Shown here: piece by piece, positions 17,821-26,914 of the stretch
How positions within the stretch are numbered: the first letter of the stretch is position 1
Layout of the letters: each line of letters begins with the position of its first letter
Assembly: GCA_965203835.1 (NCBI GenBank)
Contig: OZ241919.1
Location: 4,278,001-4,342,000, forward strand
DNA length: 64,000 bases
Reading direction: 5' to 3'
Origin: CBDCFV01 sp965203835
GTDB lineage: Bacteria > Chloroflexota > Dehalococcoidia > Lucifugimonadales > UBA3495
Notes under the pieces: generated by a model
What the model was told of the DNA's origin: nothing
Seen by the model: only the letters and a program-made list of their open reading frames with translations
Databases searched by the model: none
Translations under genes and position numbers: made by a program

Positions 17821-19635
17821 TTAAAACCCGGCCAGACGGTCCAGGATATTCCCGAAAGGACTCGAATCAGCGGAACTGATTCCCGATACGGTGTCGCGGA
17901 GCAAGTCGGGATCGGTTACCGGCGGCAAACACAGGGTGTCCAAGCAAACGTGGGCTTGGGCCGGTGCTTGAAGGTCTTCGACCATCACCGGTTTGACAAC
18001 CAGATTAGCAGAGGGAAGGCTGTATGCCGCCTTCAGCATCGCACGGGTGCCGGGATCTTCGGGGAGTCCTTCGATGGATACCTCGACGGGATCATTTTTG
18101 AAACGATGAACGGCGATGCCGTAACCGGCGCTGTACTCGCCCCATTCCTTGTAGCTGCCTGCGAAAGCGCTCAGGGCGGCTTCAGCGACTTGCCGGTAGT
18201 CGGGATTGCGGGTTACTTGGTAGAGGTCCAACAGCGCCGTAACCGCGGCAACGTTGTCCGGCAAGGGCTTCTCGCGCAGTCTCAGGTAGCCCAAAGCTTG
18301 ATGGTCCGATTCGATGTCAAAAAACCCGCCGTTGGACTCGTCGAAAAACCTGTCCAGCAATTCCGAAGTAACGGTGACAGCTCGGTCAAGGTAACTCCCC
18401 TGACCGGTGTATTTGTGAGCATCGACCAGGGCGATGAGCAGGTATGCCCAGTCAGTCAGGAATGCGGGCCCGCTGCTTGGGCCGGACTCGTCGAACACAT
18501 GGCTCAGGCCCCCGTGCCGTGCGAATGAATCGACTACCTCCAGTACCCGCAGAGCGACATCGGTGAGTTCCGGCCGCGCCAACCGCCACGCGGCGTCGAG
18601 CAACAAGGACACCGCTTGACCGTTTGTGCTGCTGTAACACGACGGGTCTATGGGCGGCGGCGCTTGGAGCCGGCGTTCGGAGAACGGGAGTCCGAAATAT
18701 TCCGAGTGAGCCCCCTGGCTACCTCGAAAGCCCTGCGCCGACTCATCGTATAAGTGCGCCATTAGATAGTCGACGCATTGGGACGCGACGTTCAAATAGC
18801 TGTCCTTGCCCAGCAGGCTGTAGGCGTCCAAGTATGTCTTGCATAAGACTACATTGTCTTCAAGCAGTTTTTCCCACTGGGGACCGGACCAGTCGGCGTT
18901 TGCTGAATGTCTGAAGAACCCGCCTTCTTCACCATCGTACAGTGGGCTGGAGTACATGCCGTCCAGGGTCTTCTCCAGCATGACCCGGTAGAATTCCTCT
19001 CCCGTGGTGCGGGCCATGTGCACCAGGAAATCCACAATCGGGCCGTTGGGGAACTTGGGCGCCGAGCCAAACCCGCCATTGACGGCGTCGTATGCTCCGG
19101 CAACGGTCCGGGAAACCATGTCGACCAAAGACTCCTCGACATCAGGTCCCGCCGCCGCCCGGTTGACTCTCTCCTGCCTTTGCCGCAGCAGGTGGCGGGC
19201 TTGGTCATAGAGCGCCGGTCGGTCTTCCCGGTAGGCCTCCTTGAACTCCGCGAGCATTGCGATGAACTGGTCCGGTGGGAGGTAGGTAGCCCCGCCTATC
19301 AAGCCGCCGTGGGCGGTGAGGAACGCCGTAGTGGGCCAACCGCCGACGTTGTAGCGGGTGTTTACATCCGGCCTGTGGTCGTTGTCGACACGGACAGCAA
19401 CGAAATGGTCGTTGATCAGTGCTTGGACGCCCCGGTCCGAATAGGAGGTCTCGTCCATCACATGGCACCAATAGCACCACACCGCCGAGATGGACAGCAA
19501 CACCGGCTTGTTCTCGGATTGGGCTTTGTTGAACGCCTCTTCCCCCCAAGGAAGCCAGTTAATCCGGTGGGCGACATTGGGGTTGGGCGAGAATCGCAAA
19601 TTTACCAAGGGGCCTCCGGTGGAATACGTTAGCAT
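17821..19635 (-). CDS. DUF255 thioredoxin-fold protein with six-hairpin domain (YyaL-like)
   Basis: A 604-residue protein of the YyaL/SPATA20 family. An N-terminal thioredoxin-like domain (about residues 15-150) carries WCYWCHVMD, the family CxxC. The rest is an alpha/alpha-barrel like those of glycosidases and epimerases, with KFPNGPIVDFLVH. The family's substrate is not known. The marked start is an ATG without a ribosome binding site. A TTG at 19608, nine codons in, follows CCGGAGG closely and may be the true start. A short gap to aspS suggests cotranscription. Confidence 0.85.
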   Translation of the reverse strand: MLTYSTGGPLVNLRFSPNPNVAHRINWLPWGEEAFNKAQSENKPVLLSISAVWCYWCHVMDETSYSDRGVQALINDHFVAVRVDNDHRPDVNTRYNVGGWPTTAFLTAHGGLIGGATYLPPDQFIAMLAEFKEAYREDRPALYDQARHLLRQRQERVNRAAAGPDVEESLVDMVSRTVAGAYDAVNGGFGSAPKFPNGPIVDFLVHMARTTGEEFYRVMLEKTLDGMYSSPLYDGEEGGFFRHSANADWSGPQWEKLLEDNVVLCKTYLDAYSLLGKDSYLNVASQCVDYLMAHLYDESAQGFRGSQGAHSEYFGLPFSERRLQAPPPIDPSCYSSTNGQAVSLLLDAAWRLARPELTDVALRVLEVVDSFARHGGLSHVFDESGPSSGPAFLTDWAYLLIALVDAHKYTGQGSYLDRAVTVTSELLDRFFDESNGGFFDIESDHQALGYLRLREKPLPDNVAAVTALLDLYQVTRNPDYRQVAEAALSAFAGSYKEWGEYSAGYGIAVHRFKNDPVEVSIEGLPEDPGTRAMLKAAYSLPSANLVVKPVMVEDLQAPAQAHVCLDTLCLPPVTDPDLLRDTVSGISSADSSPFGNILDRLAGF

Positions 19636-19672
19636 AGCCCATATTCATTTTCAATCAGCAGGCCGGGCGTTG

Positions 19673-19701
19673 TTGCCGGTCCACCTGCGTTGATGTATAG
19701 T
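19673..19701 (+). promoter_or_regulatory. Candidate promoter of the uracil-DNA glycosylase gene
   Basis: TTGCCG (19673-19678), a 17-base spacer and TATAGT (19696-19701), placing the transcription start about 30 bases before the ATG at 19741. It lies in the divergent gap with the DUF255 gene. Confidence 0.45.
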
Positions 19702-19740
19702 CCCCTCCGCTTCAATCCGAGCTGCCATCTATAGTGTGTT

Positions 19741-20427
19741 ATGAACGCTGATGCTCTGCGCCAACTACAGGAAACCGTCGTCGCCTGCACCAAATGCCCC
19801 CGTTTGGTCGCCCATCGTGAGGAGACGGCACGGACCAAGCGACGCATGTACATGGACTGGGATTATTGGGGCAAACCTTTACCAGCCTACGGAGACCCCA
19901 ACGCCCGGCTCCTCATAGTGGGGCTGGCCCCCGCGGCTCACGGCGGCAACCGAACGGGGCGCATGTTTACCGGCGACCGCAGCGGCGACTGGGTCTACGG
20001 CACCTTGTACAAATTCGGGTTCTCCAGTTCGGCCGACTCACAGCGGCGTGACGACGGCCTTGTCCTGACGGACGCATACATTACAGCCGCCCTGCGCTGC
20101 GCACCGCCCGCCAACAAACCGCTCCGGGAGGAGCGGTTGGAGTGCCAGCCTTACCTAGTGCGGGAACTGGAGCTTCTGGGCAATCTCGAGGTGGTAGTGG
20201 CTTTGGGGAAGATTGCTTTCGACGCATTTTTGACCACGCTGCCACCGCGAAACCTGGAGGTACCCAAGCCCCGCCCCGGTTTCGGGCATCTGAAGACCTA
20301 CCAACTGGATGGCGGGGTGACTCTAATAGGTTCTTACCATCCAAGCCAGCAGAACACCCAGACCGGGCGGCTAACGCAGCCAATGTTCGACGCAGTGTTT
20401 GGCGCCGCCAGAGAATTGCTTGATTAG
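19741..20427 (+). CDS. Family 5 uracil-DNA glycosylase
   Basis: A 228-residue iron-sulfur uracil-DNA glycosylase of the UDGb type, which removes uracil (and, in studied members, other deaminated bases) from DNA. Four cysteines placed to bind [4Fe-4S] are C16, C19, C120 and C135. The active-site motif GLAPAAHG at residues 61-68, which lacks the usual catalytic polar residue, defines family 5. GSYHPSQQNT near the end is the second motif. Length is typical. The gene is monocistronic, with a promoter upstream and a hairpin downstream. Confidence 0.92.
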   Translation: MNADALRQLQETVVACTKCPRLVAHREETARTKRRMYMDWDYWGKPLPAYGDPNARLLIVGLAPAAHGGNRTGRMFTGDRSGDWVYGTLYKFGFSSSADSQRRDDGLVLTDAYITAALRCAPPANKPLREERLECQPYLVRELELLGNLEVVVALGKIAFDAFLTTLPPRNLEVPKPRPGFGHLKTYQLDGGVTLIGSYHPSQQNTQTGRLTQPMFDAVFGAARELLD

Positions 20428-20451
20428 GGCCTGTCTACTACAAGACAGGTC
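20428..20451. terminator. Hairpin between convergent genes
   Basis: CCTGTCT (20430-20436) pairs with AGACAGG (20443-20449) across a six-base loop; one more G-U and one G-C pair extend it. It fills the gap between the glycosylase stop and the stop of the reverse-strand gene. There is no T-run on either strand, so its strength is doubtful. Confidence 0.45.
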
Positions 20452-20980
20452 AGGACAACTCCTGCAAGAGCCCGGACACTACCTCCAATACCGGCATTTT
20501 CACCTCGTGCCTCCCCACGCGGACGGGCAAGGAATCCAATTCCAGGGAAGAGGCTTGACCGTCGGCCGTTTGTTCGACCTGACCGAGGATAGTCTCCCAG
20601 TTGTCCGGCGGCACGGCGCCGTCAGTTGCTTGGCCCGGCTCGCCGGGAGACAAGGCGACTGTGTGGACAGCTTCCGATTGAGGATTAGTGAAGAGGGCCA
20701 ACGTCGGGACTTCCTTGCCGTCCAACCCGAATCGGGACAACAGCCCCAGAAGGGCGGATGAAACGCCGTGCTGGCCGAAGATGACCAAGTGTTCGAAACC
20801 GGCGCCGCGGGCTTCAAAGCTTGAGCGAAACGCGCGAAAGACGTCGTGGGCGGCACGGTCTTCATGGGAGACCAGGAACACGGCGTAGGCGGGGAAATTT
20901 CCGGGCCTGCCTGAGACAAGGTCCCTGTGCCACCGCCCCAGTTTGTCCCGGTCGTGATTTTCAGCGTGGCTGGCGGTCAT
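20450..20980 (-). CDS. Hypothetical protein, 176 residues
   Basis: I do not recognise this family. The N-terminus is charged and His/Asp-rich, followed by alternating hydrophobic strands and helices (AYAVFLVSHED, FEHLVIFGQHG, VPTLALFTN) that suggest a small alpha/beta domain. The C-terminus ends in an amphipathic helix. There is no signal peptide and no cysteine. It starts 33 bases upstream of nothing recognisable and lies downstream of the VOC gene on the same strand with a 33-base gap, so the two probably form a pair. Confidence 0.6.
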   Translation of the reverse strand: MTASHAENHDRDKLGRWHRDLVSGRPGNFPAYAVFLVSHEDRAAHDVFRAFRSSFEARGAGFEHLVIFGQHGVSSALLGLLSRFGLDGKEVPTLALFTNPQSEAVHTVALSPGEPGQATDGAVPPDNWETILGQVEQTADGQASSLELDSLPVRVGRHEVKMPVLEVVSGLLQELS

Positions 20981-21013
20981 CGGCTTCTCTCCTCTGGGTT
21001 GGCGGGGCGACGG

Positions 21014-21472
21014 CTAACCGCCTCCGCCAGAGTCAAACTGGACCAGGATACCGTCCGGGTCGTAAACGAATATGCTGGAAACTTCGCCTTGGGGGTTGGT
21101 GAAAGAGTCCATCGGGCCGGCGAGATGGACTCCCTTGGAGACAAGTTCTTCAGCCAGGGCTTTCACGTCGGTCACCGTGAACGAAAGGTGGCTGATACCG
21201 ACTTGGTCCAGTTTGATGGGCCCACCGTCGGCTTCGTCTCCCGGATGGCTGGTAAGCACCAGCGAGGGCTTGGTATCACCCTCGCCGTAGTGAACGTGGA
21301 CTGTTCTCCGTGTGCGGCGGGAGTGCTTGTAGACGTGGGGCAGTCCCCCGGTTGTGGTGTCCTGCACCTGATCGAGGGTTACCCTCATTCCCAGGATGTC
21401 CCGGTAGAACTTCAATGACTCGTCGAGGTCGCGCACGCAGATGGCTATGTGTGAGACGCCTGTTGCATCCAT
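21014..21472 (-). CDS. VOC-superfamily protein (glyoxalase/dioxygenase fold)
   Basis: A 152-residue protein with two beta-alpha-beta-beta-beta units: VSHIAICVRDLDESLKFYRD at residues 6-25 and GISHLSFTVTDVKALAEEL in the second half. Histidines at about 8 and 95 occupy metal-ligand positions. The usual final Glu of GIxxEF is replaced in GILVQFDSGGGG, so metal binding may differ. The substrate is unknown. The family includes glyoxalase I, extradiol dioxygenases and resistance proteins. An SDR, a decarboxylase-like protein and a PanE-like protein nearby point to catabolism of small organic acids or aromatics. Confidence 0.82.
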   Translation of the reverse strand: MDATGVSHIAICVRDLDESLKFYRDILGMRVTLDQVQDTTTGGLPHVYKHSRRTRRTVHVHYGEGDTKPSLVLTSHPGDEADGGPIKLDQVGISHLSFTVTDVKALAEELVSKGVHLAGPMDSFTNPQGEVSSIFVYDPDGILVQFDSGGGG

Positions 21473-21564
21473 TTGCTATTACCTCCCGTGCTGATGGAGT
21501 GGAGGCCAGACTGTGGATGGGTCAATCGTAAAGCTGGCAAGTTATCCTGTCAAAAAGCTACCGG

Positions 21565-22482
21565 CTATCTTACACCGTCCTCGTAGGGTTTGAGCATGGC
21601 GTATATGACGTTGTTGATGGGCGTGCCCATCCCGGCGGCCCTTCCCGCCCGGACCACCGCGCCGTTGAGGGCTTCCAGTTCCAGGGGCCGTCCAGCCATG
21701 ATGTCAGCGTGCATCGACGCGTGCATCTGCTCCAGAGACCCCTCTATGTAGTCCACGGTGTCCTGAACGATGTTGGGGTCGAGATTCACTCCGGAGGCCC
21801 GGCCCACGGACTCTATCTCCCGCAGACACCCCAGGATGACATTCCTCCATTCGGGACGCGGCATTATCTCGGCCATTGTCTGTCGGGCCAAGGTGGTCAC
21901 CCCGGCCATGGTGGCGATGAACAGGAACTTGCTCCATAGGGAACGCTTGACGTCGGACGACAGCTCCGCAGGGATGCCGGACCGGGTCAACGCTTCGTAA
22001 ATCCGCTCGCCGCGTTCCGACCTGCTGCCGTCCTCCTCGCCAAAAACGATCCGGACGACGCTGCCGGTCTGCTTGACGATGCCCGGACCTTCGCGGCTGG
22101 CCTCGATGTAGGCCGCCCCGGGCAACACCCGTTGGGCCCCCAACTGCCGGGCAGGGTCCTGGTAGGTGTCTATCCCGTTTTGCAGGCAAAGAACGGTGGT
22201 GTCGTCGCCCACCATAGGGCGCATTTCGGGAACGGCTTGGCGGTTCTGGTAGGTCTTCACGGTCAATAGTACAAGTTCCACCGGCCCTATTTGCCGGGGG
22301 TCATCGGTCGCTTCGCAGCGGACGGTGAACTCCTCGTTGTCCCGAATTACCCGCAGGCCGTCCCGGGCGATTGCCTCCAAGTGAGCCCCGCGAGCCACCA
22401 AGCTGACCTCATTGCCGCCGCGGGCCAACATTCCCCCAAAGTACCCGCCGATGCTGCCTGCTCCCATCACCGCGATTCGCAT
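21565..22482 (-). CDS. Ketopantoate reductase family protein (PanE/ApbA)
   Basis: A 305-residue NADPH-binding protein. The Rossmann loop GAGSIGGYFGGMLARGG is at residues 7-23, LLTVKTYQN holds the conserved lysine, and WSKFLFIATMAGVTTL the second lysine region. PanE reduces ketopantoate to pantoate for coenzyme A synthesis. No other pantothenate gene is adjacent, and the setting is catabolic, so another 2-keto acid is equally possible. Confidence 0.82.
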   Translation of the reverse strand: MRIAVMGAGSIGGYFGGMLARGGNEVSLVARGAHLEAIARDGLRVIRDNEEFTVRCEATDDPRQIGPVELVLLTVKTYQNRQAVPEMRPMVGDDTTVLCLQNGIDTYQDPARQLGAQRVLPGAAYIEASREGPGIVKQTGSVVRIVFGEEDGSRSERGERIYEALTRSGIPAELSSDVKRSLWSKFLFIATMAGVTTLARQTMAEIMPRPEWRNVILGCLREIESVGRASGVNLDPNIVQDTVDYIEGSLEQMHASMHADIMAGRPLELEALNGAVVRAGRAAGMGTPINNVIYAMLKPYEDGVR

Positions 22483-22603
22483 GGTTACATTTACTCCCAG
22501 TACCGATTACTGCCGAGTCTTATTGCCTTCAAAATACTCTTGGCGCGGTGAGCCTGCAAGTCCAATCCTGACATCGTGTCTCGGAGAGAGGGTCTGGGTA
22601 TCC

Positions 22604-22632
22604 TTGACGGTAGTTGCATTTGTCCTTATTCT
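22604..22632 (+). promoter_or_regulatory. Candidate promoter of the DUF35-SDR-CMD operon
   Basis: TTGACG (22604-22609), a 17-base spacer and TATTCT (22627-22632), about 47 bases before the ATG at 22679. Confidence 0.45.
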
Positions 22633-22678
22633 CTATGCAAATTCGCCGGGCAAGCCTTTGCCGGCAACGAGGGTAAAT

Positions 22679-23101
22679 ATGGCCCAGCAAGCTCCCATTC
22701 CCATAACGCCCCCCTTGCCTCAACCGGAGTCCGACTTTTACTGGGAGAAGTGCAAGGCCCACGAGTTATGGCTTCGCCGTTGCCGGGCCTGCGGCAACAT
22801 ATACTTCTACCCGCGGGACATCTGCCCCGAATGTTTTTCCAGGGACACCGATTGGGTCCAGAGCAGCGGGCAGGGAACGTTGTACGCCTTCGCCATCGTT
22901 CACCGCGGTCCAGTCCCGGCCTTTCGAGACCGGGTCCCTTACATAGCCGCCTTGGTCGAACTGGAAGGCGGCGCCAGGATGCCCACGAACCTGGTGGACG
23001 TGGAACCTGACCCGGCTAACGTCAAAATCGGCATGGCGGTGCAGGTGACGTTCGACGATTTGAACGACGATATAAGCCTGCCCAAGTTCCGGCCCGCCTG
23101 A
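22679..23101 (+). CDS. DUF35 zinc-ribbon/OB-fold protein
   Basis: A 140-residue protein with an N-terminal rubredoxin-like zinc ribbon (CRACGN ... CPEC at about residues 34-52) and an OB-fold (GTLYAFAIVHRGPV onward). Such proteins partner thiolases or hydroxymethylglutaryl-CoA synthase and help channel acyl-CoA. No thiolase is adjacent here. ATG 22679 follows GAGGG by about five bases, and earlier in-frame codons lack family similarity. It begins a likely three-gene operon with the SDR and carboxymuconolactone decarboxylase genes. Confidence 0.85.
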   Translation: MAQQAPIPITPPLPQPESDFYWEKCKAHELWLRRCRACGNIYFYPRDICPECFSRDTDWVQSSGQGTLYAFAIVHRGPVPAFRDRVPYIAALVELEGGARMPTNLVDVEPDPANVKIGMAVQVTFDDLNDDISLPKFRPA

Positions 23102-23121
23102 TTCACCCCTGCGCAGTTGGG

Positions 23122-23901
23122 ATGAGACTCGACGAAAAAGTAGCAATCGTAACCGGCGGCAGCCGCGGGATAGGGCGCGCAATTTGTCTGGGGTTGGCCG
23201 ATTCCGGGGCGAAGGTTGTAGTGGCGTCGCGGACTGAAGTCGACAGGTCTGCCGGCACCCAGTACGAGAAGTATGGGTCGGGGGATATCCGCGATACCGC
23301 GGCGCAAATCACCGCCCGGGGAGGCACGGCGATACCGGTCCGCTGCGACGTGGAGCAGGTCAAGGACATTCAAGACTTGGTGGGCACCACACTGGACCGT
23401 TTCGGCCGTATTGATGTTCTCGTTTCCAACGCGGGCATGGACTGCGAGTCGCCGGTGGTGGACTTGGATGTCGAGCTATTGGACCAGTGCTTGGCGGTCA
23501 ACGTGCGCGCCCCCTTGCTCCTTTGCAAGTACGCACTGCCCTCTATGATATCCCAAGGCGACGGCGGCTCCATATACTGCGTCACCTCCGGCTCCGCCCG
23601 GGGCTACAGGCAGGGACGGGTCGGATACTCCATGAGCAAAGCGGCCTTGGAGAGGATGTTCTTCAGCTTGGCCGAGGAGGTCAGGCCTCACAACATTGCA
23701 GTGAACGTCCTGGACCCAGGCAGGGTGGACACTTGGATGAACCGGCGCGGGGATTGGCCGGGAACTTCCCACATACCCATGGTACAGCCCGACGAACTGG
23801 CCGCCCCTGGCGTATGGCTGGCAGGCCAGAGTGCGGAAACCCTGACCGGAGCATTGGTATCCAGGGCCGAATTCGGAGTGACCTGGGGCCCGAAGAATTA
23901 G
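23122..23901 (+). CDS. Short-chain dehydrogenase/reductase
   Basis: A 259-residue classical SDR. The cofactor loop TGGSRGIGRAI is at residues 12-22, NAG at about 108-110, and the catalytic pair lies in YSMSK. An insertion of about ten residues after the second strand (DRSAGTQYEKYGSGDI) is unusual. It lies 20 bases after the DUF35 gene and eight bases before the next gene, so one operon is likely. Substrate unknown. Confidence 0.85.
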   Translation: MRLDEKVAIVTGGSRGIGRAICLGLADSGAKVVVASRTEVDRSAGTQYEKYGSGDIRDTAAQITARGGTAIPVRCDVEQVKDIQDLVGTTLDRFGRIDVLVSNAGMDCESPVVDLDVELLDQCLAVNVRAPLLLCKYALPSMISQGDGGSIYCVTSGSARGYRQGRVGYSMSKAALERMFFSLAEEVRPHNIAVNVLDPGRVDTWMNRRGDWPGTSHIPMVQPDELAAPGVWLAGQSAETLTGALVSRAEFGVTWGPKN

Positions 23902-23909
23902 GAGGCAAC

Positions 23910-24218
23910 ATGACCACTGCACGCACCGTAATGCAGGAAGTAGCCCCCAAGCTGGCCGAACTCAGCGCCGATGTGCTTTTCGGCGACGTTTGGGAGAGGC
24001 CCGGCCTGTCAAAGCGTGACCGCAGCCTGATAACCGTGTCCGTCCTGACTGCCCTCTATCGCACGGGGCAGTTGCCCGGACACATCAACCGGGCGCTGGA
24101 CAACGGGTTGAGCAAGGAAGAGATCGGCGAGCTGATCACCCACGTGGCCTTCTACGCCGGTTGGCCGACTGCGGCCAACGCCGCGCAAATTATGAAGCAG
24201 GTATTCGACGAGCGTTAG
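23910..24218 (+). CDS. Carboxymuconolactone decarboxylase family protein
   Basis: A 102-residue all-helical protein. RPGLSKRDRSLITVSVLTAL and GQLPGHINRALDNGLSKEEI are typical of the family, and HVAFYAGWPTAANA of its second helix pair. There is no AhpD-type CxxC, so a peroxidase role is unlikely; the family includes 4-carboxymuconolactone decarboxylase of the beta-ketoadipate pathway. ATG 23910 follows GGAGG by four bases. Its place behind an SDR suggests a joint catabolic step. Confidence 0.88.
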   Translation: MTTARTVMQEVAPKLAELSADVLFGDVWERPGLSKRDRSLITVSVLTALYRTGQLPGHINRALDNGLSKEEIGELITHVAFYAGWPTAANAAQIMKQVFDER

Positions 24219-24257
24219 CGGCACCTAAAGCCGATTTTCTACCGAATCGAGCGGCTG

Positions 24258-24292
24258 GCAAACAAGGAAATTCTGAAATGGGCCTTGTTTGC
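24258..24292. terminator. Hairpin between convergent genes
   Basis: A perfect ten-pair stem, GCAAACAAGG (24258-24267) with CCTTGTTTGC (24283-24292), around a 15-base loop in the gap between converging genes. There is no T-run. It probably serves both transcripts. Confidence 0.45.
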
Positions 24293-24294
24293 GG

Positions 24295-25047
24295 CTATTC
24301 ACCGCGAAGCTTGCGTACCTCGGCCTCCAGCGCCGCAATACGGGCTTCTGCCTGTTCATTGGCAATTTGAGCTGCGTCGGCCCGCGTTTGAGCCATGTCG
24401 GCTCGTGCTCGCTCCTGCCTCAGATTTCGCATGTATTGGTTGGTTTCGGGATCGTAGAACACCAGCATTCCGCCCTGCCAGCACAGGCTTCGCCTCAATG
24501 CCGGGCTGTATCCCTTGAGGACGCTGTCGGGTTCCATCGACAGCTCCACGGGCCGGTAGATGCCGTTTTCCAGGATGTCTCCAGCCAAGGGCACCCCATA
24601 GAAGTCCCCGCCCGAACGATCGAAGCGCCAGTATTCGGGGACGCCGATTTCAGCGTAAATCCGTCGCTTCCTGGTGACGTCGTTCTCCGCTGTGCTCTCC
24701 GAGGCGACTTCCAGAACAAAGTCCGGGGGCTTGCCCACTACCCAAGGCAGATAGAGCTTGGTGTCCTCGATAGCTTGGGCGTCGATCCCGGTGGCGAAGT
24801 AGTAGTCGGGGCCGACACGGACGTTCAGGTCGGTCTGGTCGTAGCAGATGAAGGTATTACTGCTGCGGAACACCTCTTCGGGCGAGTACAGGTCGGTAAG
24901 GTGGGTGCCCAGAAGATGGAGGATTTCCTCCAGGACAGGGTATTGAAACATGGCGTCCGGCGGCGACTCCGGTTCATCGGGATTGAAAGACAGGCTGTCG
25001 TAATCGATCGGGGCCTGCGGGTTGTAGGTGACTCTGGCGTTGGTCAT
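24295..25047 (-). CDS. Uma2-family (DUF820) nuclease-fold protein with coiled-coil tail
   Basis: A 250-residue protein with a PD-(D/E)xK-type core: PDFVLEVASEST, then DVTRKRRIYAEIGVPEYWRFD, the classic Uma2 signature. The last 45 residues are a charged helix with A/R heptads (QTRADAAQIANEQAEARIAA), likely a coiled coil. The family is expanded in cyanobacteria and Chloroflexota; whether members cut DNA is largely untested. ATG 25047 was chosen because CAGAGG lies seven bases upstream; an extended frame would add 44 residues of low similarity. Confidence 0.82.
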   Translation of the reverse strand: MTNARVTYNPQAPIDYDSLSFNPDEPESPPDAMFQYPVLEEILHLLGTHLTDLYSPEEVFRSSNTFICYDQTDLNVRVGPDYYFATGIDAQAIEDTKLYLPWVVGKPPDFVLEVASESTAENDVTRKRRIYAEIGVPEYWRFDRSGGDFYGVPLAGDILENGIYRPVELSMEPDSVLKGYSPALRRSLCWQGGMLVFYDPETNQYMRNLRQERARADMAQTRADAAQIANEQAEARIAALEAEVRKLRGE

Positions 25048-25138
25048 TTCAGGCCTCTGAGATGGGTTAGCCCCTGCCCTGTTGGCTCGGTCCATTGATG
25101 GTAACACATGTTGGATGCTCCGCGTCATTTTTGCGACA

Positions 25139-25168
25139 ATGCAACCGTGCGTGCCTTCGGGGTATAAT
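25139..25168 (+). promoter_or_regulatory. Candidate promoter of the ThDP-enzyme operon
   Basis: A perfect -10 TATAAT (25163-25168) with a weak -35 ATGCAA (25139-25144) at 18 bases. It lies about 60 bases before the ATG at 25230, which itself follows TAAGGAG. Confidence 0.45.
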
Positions 25169-25229
25169 CCTTCTGCCATTCTCCGGCAACCGGAATGGAA
25201 ACACGTACAATTTCTAAGGAGTACTGGAC

Positions 25230-26900
25230 ATGCCTAGAATGACTGGAGGCCGGTTCCTGGCCGAGACCATGCACGGGTATGGCATTACCCATGCGTTCTT
25301 CGTGCCGGTGATAGCCCAACGGGCCATGCTGGAAATGGAGAAGTTCGGTATCCAGCACATATTGACCCACGGAGAGAAGGCCGCTGCGTACATGGCCGAC
25401 GGGTACGCGCGGGCATCCCGCAAAATAGGGATATGCATGGCCCAATCGGTAGGCGCGGCCAACCTTGCCGCGGGACTACAGGACCCGTACTTGGCCCGGT
25501 CGCCGGTTGTCGCCATAACGGGACGCCGCGAGCACTTAGGACAGCACCGCAACGCCTACCAGGAAGTGGACCACCTGCAACCCTTCCGAGCCGTCACCAA
25601 GTACAGCGTTCCGGTTGACAGCGCCGAGCAGCTTCCCTTCCTGTTGAGGCAGGCGTTCCGGGAAGCTACGTCAGGGTCGCCCGGTCCGGTTCACTTGGAC
25701 TGGGAGGGAACGTCGGGCAACGTGGTCTCTGAAGGAGAGGCCGACCTGGACGTTATCATTGAGGGACCCTTTACCTCCGTGCCGGCGTACCGGCCTGAGC
25801 CGGAAAGGGAGATGGTGCGGGAGGCCGCCAGGGTTCTGACGTCCGCGCGCCGTCCGGTCATTGTCGCCGGAGGCGGAGTAACCCTGTCGGGCGCACAGGA
25901 CGAAGTGCGGCAACTAGCGGAGATGATGTCTATCCCGGTGGCCACTTCCCTGAACGCCAAGACTACCCTGCCGGGCGACCACCCGTTGCTAGTGGGCGTT
26001 TGCGGTTCTTACTCTCGCGCCTGTGCCAACCAGGTGGTGTCCGAGGCGGACTTGGTGGTCTACATTGGAAGCCACACGGGAAGCCAGGTGACCAATGAAT
26101 GGACCGTTCCTCCTCCCGGCGCCCCCGTGGTCCAAATCGACATCGACCCTTCGGAGTTGGGCCGCTCCTACCCCGCCCAATCGACGCTTCAGGGAGACGC
26201 CAGGTCATCGTTGCGCGCCCTGATGGAAGTGCTGGAGCCGGTGGGACAGCGCACCGAGTGGGTCAACCGTGCCCAGGACCTGGTGCGCGAGTGGCGGGAA
26301 GATGTTGCGCCCTTGGTCAACGCCGACACTTCCCCGGTGCGACCGGAGCGCCTGTGCAAGGAGTTGACCGACTTCCTGCCCTCCGACGCCGTGCTGGTGT
26401 CCGACACCGGCCACTCGGGAATCTGGACGGGGACGATGATAGACCTCAACCATGCCGACCAGCAGTACATTCGCTGCGCTGGCTCCCTGGGTTGGGGACT
26501 CCCGGGCACCCTGGGAGTGAAGTGCGCCCTGCCGGACAGGCCGGTTATCGGTTTCACGGGCGACGGCGGGTTCTGGTACCACATGTCGGAGTTGGAGACG
26601 GCGGTGCGTTACGGCATCAACGCTGTCATCGTCGTGAACAATAACCACTCTTTGAACCAGGAAAAGCGGAGCAACGAGCGGGTCTACGTCGGGGAACCCA
26701 ACAACCCTGACTCCCTGTGGCACATGCTGGACGTTGACTTCTCCAAGGTCGCCGAGGCCATCGGATGCTTCGGCATCCGGGTGGACCAACCGGGACAGAT
26801 CCAGAGCGCCCTGGAACAGGCTCTTGCCTCTGGCAAGCCGGCAGTGGTAGATGTGGTCAGCGACATCGAGGGGATTGCCCCGCAGGCGTGGAGGCCGTAG
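25230..26900 (+). CDS. Thiamine diphosphate-dependent enzyme, acetolactate synthase-like
   Basis: A 556-residue three-domain ThDP enzyme. Glu49 in HGEKAAAYMADGYAR is the cofactor-activating glutamate. The middle domain binds nucleotide-like cofactors (VIVAGGGVTLSG). The C-terminal GDGGFWYHMSELETA ... VVNNN is the ThDP-magnesium motif. Acetolactate synthase, sulfoacetaldehyde acetyltransferase, oxalyl-CoA decarboxylase and benzaldehyde lyase share this plan. No small regulatory subunit (IlvH) is adjacent, which argues against biosynthetic acetolactate synthase. The neighbouring alkylsulfatase-like gene makes a catabolic role plausible. The reaction is not determinable from sequence. Confidence 0.83.
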   Translation: MPRMTGGRFLAETMHGYGITHAFFVPVIAQRAMLEMEKFGIQHILTHGEKAAAYMADGYARASRKIGICMAQSVGAANLAAGLQDPYLARSPVVAITGRREHLGQHRNAYQEVDHLQPFRAVTKYSVPVDSAEQLPFLLRQAFREATSGSPGPVHLDWEGTSGNVVSEGEADLDVIIEGPFTSVPAYRPEPEREMVREAARVLTSARRPVIVAGGGVTLSGAQDEVRQLAEMMSIPVATSLNAKTTLPGDHPLLVGVCGSYSRACANQVVSEADLVVYIGSHTGSQVTNEWTVPPPGAPVVQIDIDPSELGRSYPAQSTLQGDARSSLRALMEVLEPVGQRTEWVNRAQDLVREWREDVAPLVNADTSPVRPERLCKELTDFLPSDAVLVSDTGHSGIWTGTMIDLNHADQQYIRCAGSLGWGLPGTLGVKCALPDRPVIGFTGDGGFWYHMSELETAVRYGINAVIVVNNNHSLNQEKRSNERVYVGEPNNPDSLWHMLDVDFSKVAEAIGCFGIRVDQPGQIQSALEQALASGKPAVVDVVSDIEGIAPQAWRP

Positions 26901-26914
26901 TTACGGAGCTTTAG

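Noticed and set aside
25230..26900. Assignment as ilvB (acetolactate synthase)
   Set aside because: No small subunit or other branched-chain gene is adjacent, and the setting is catabolic, so only the ThDP family is claimed.
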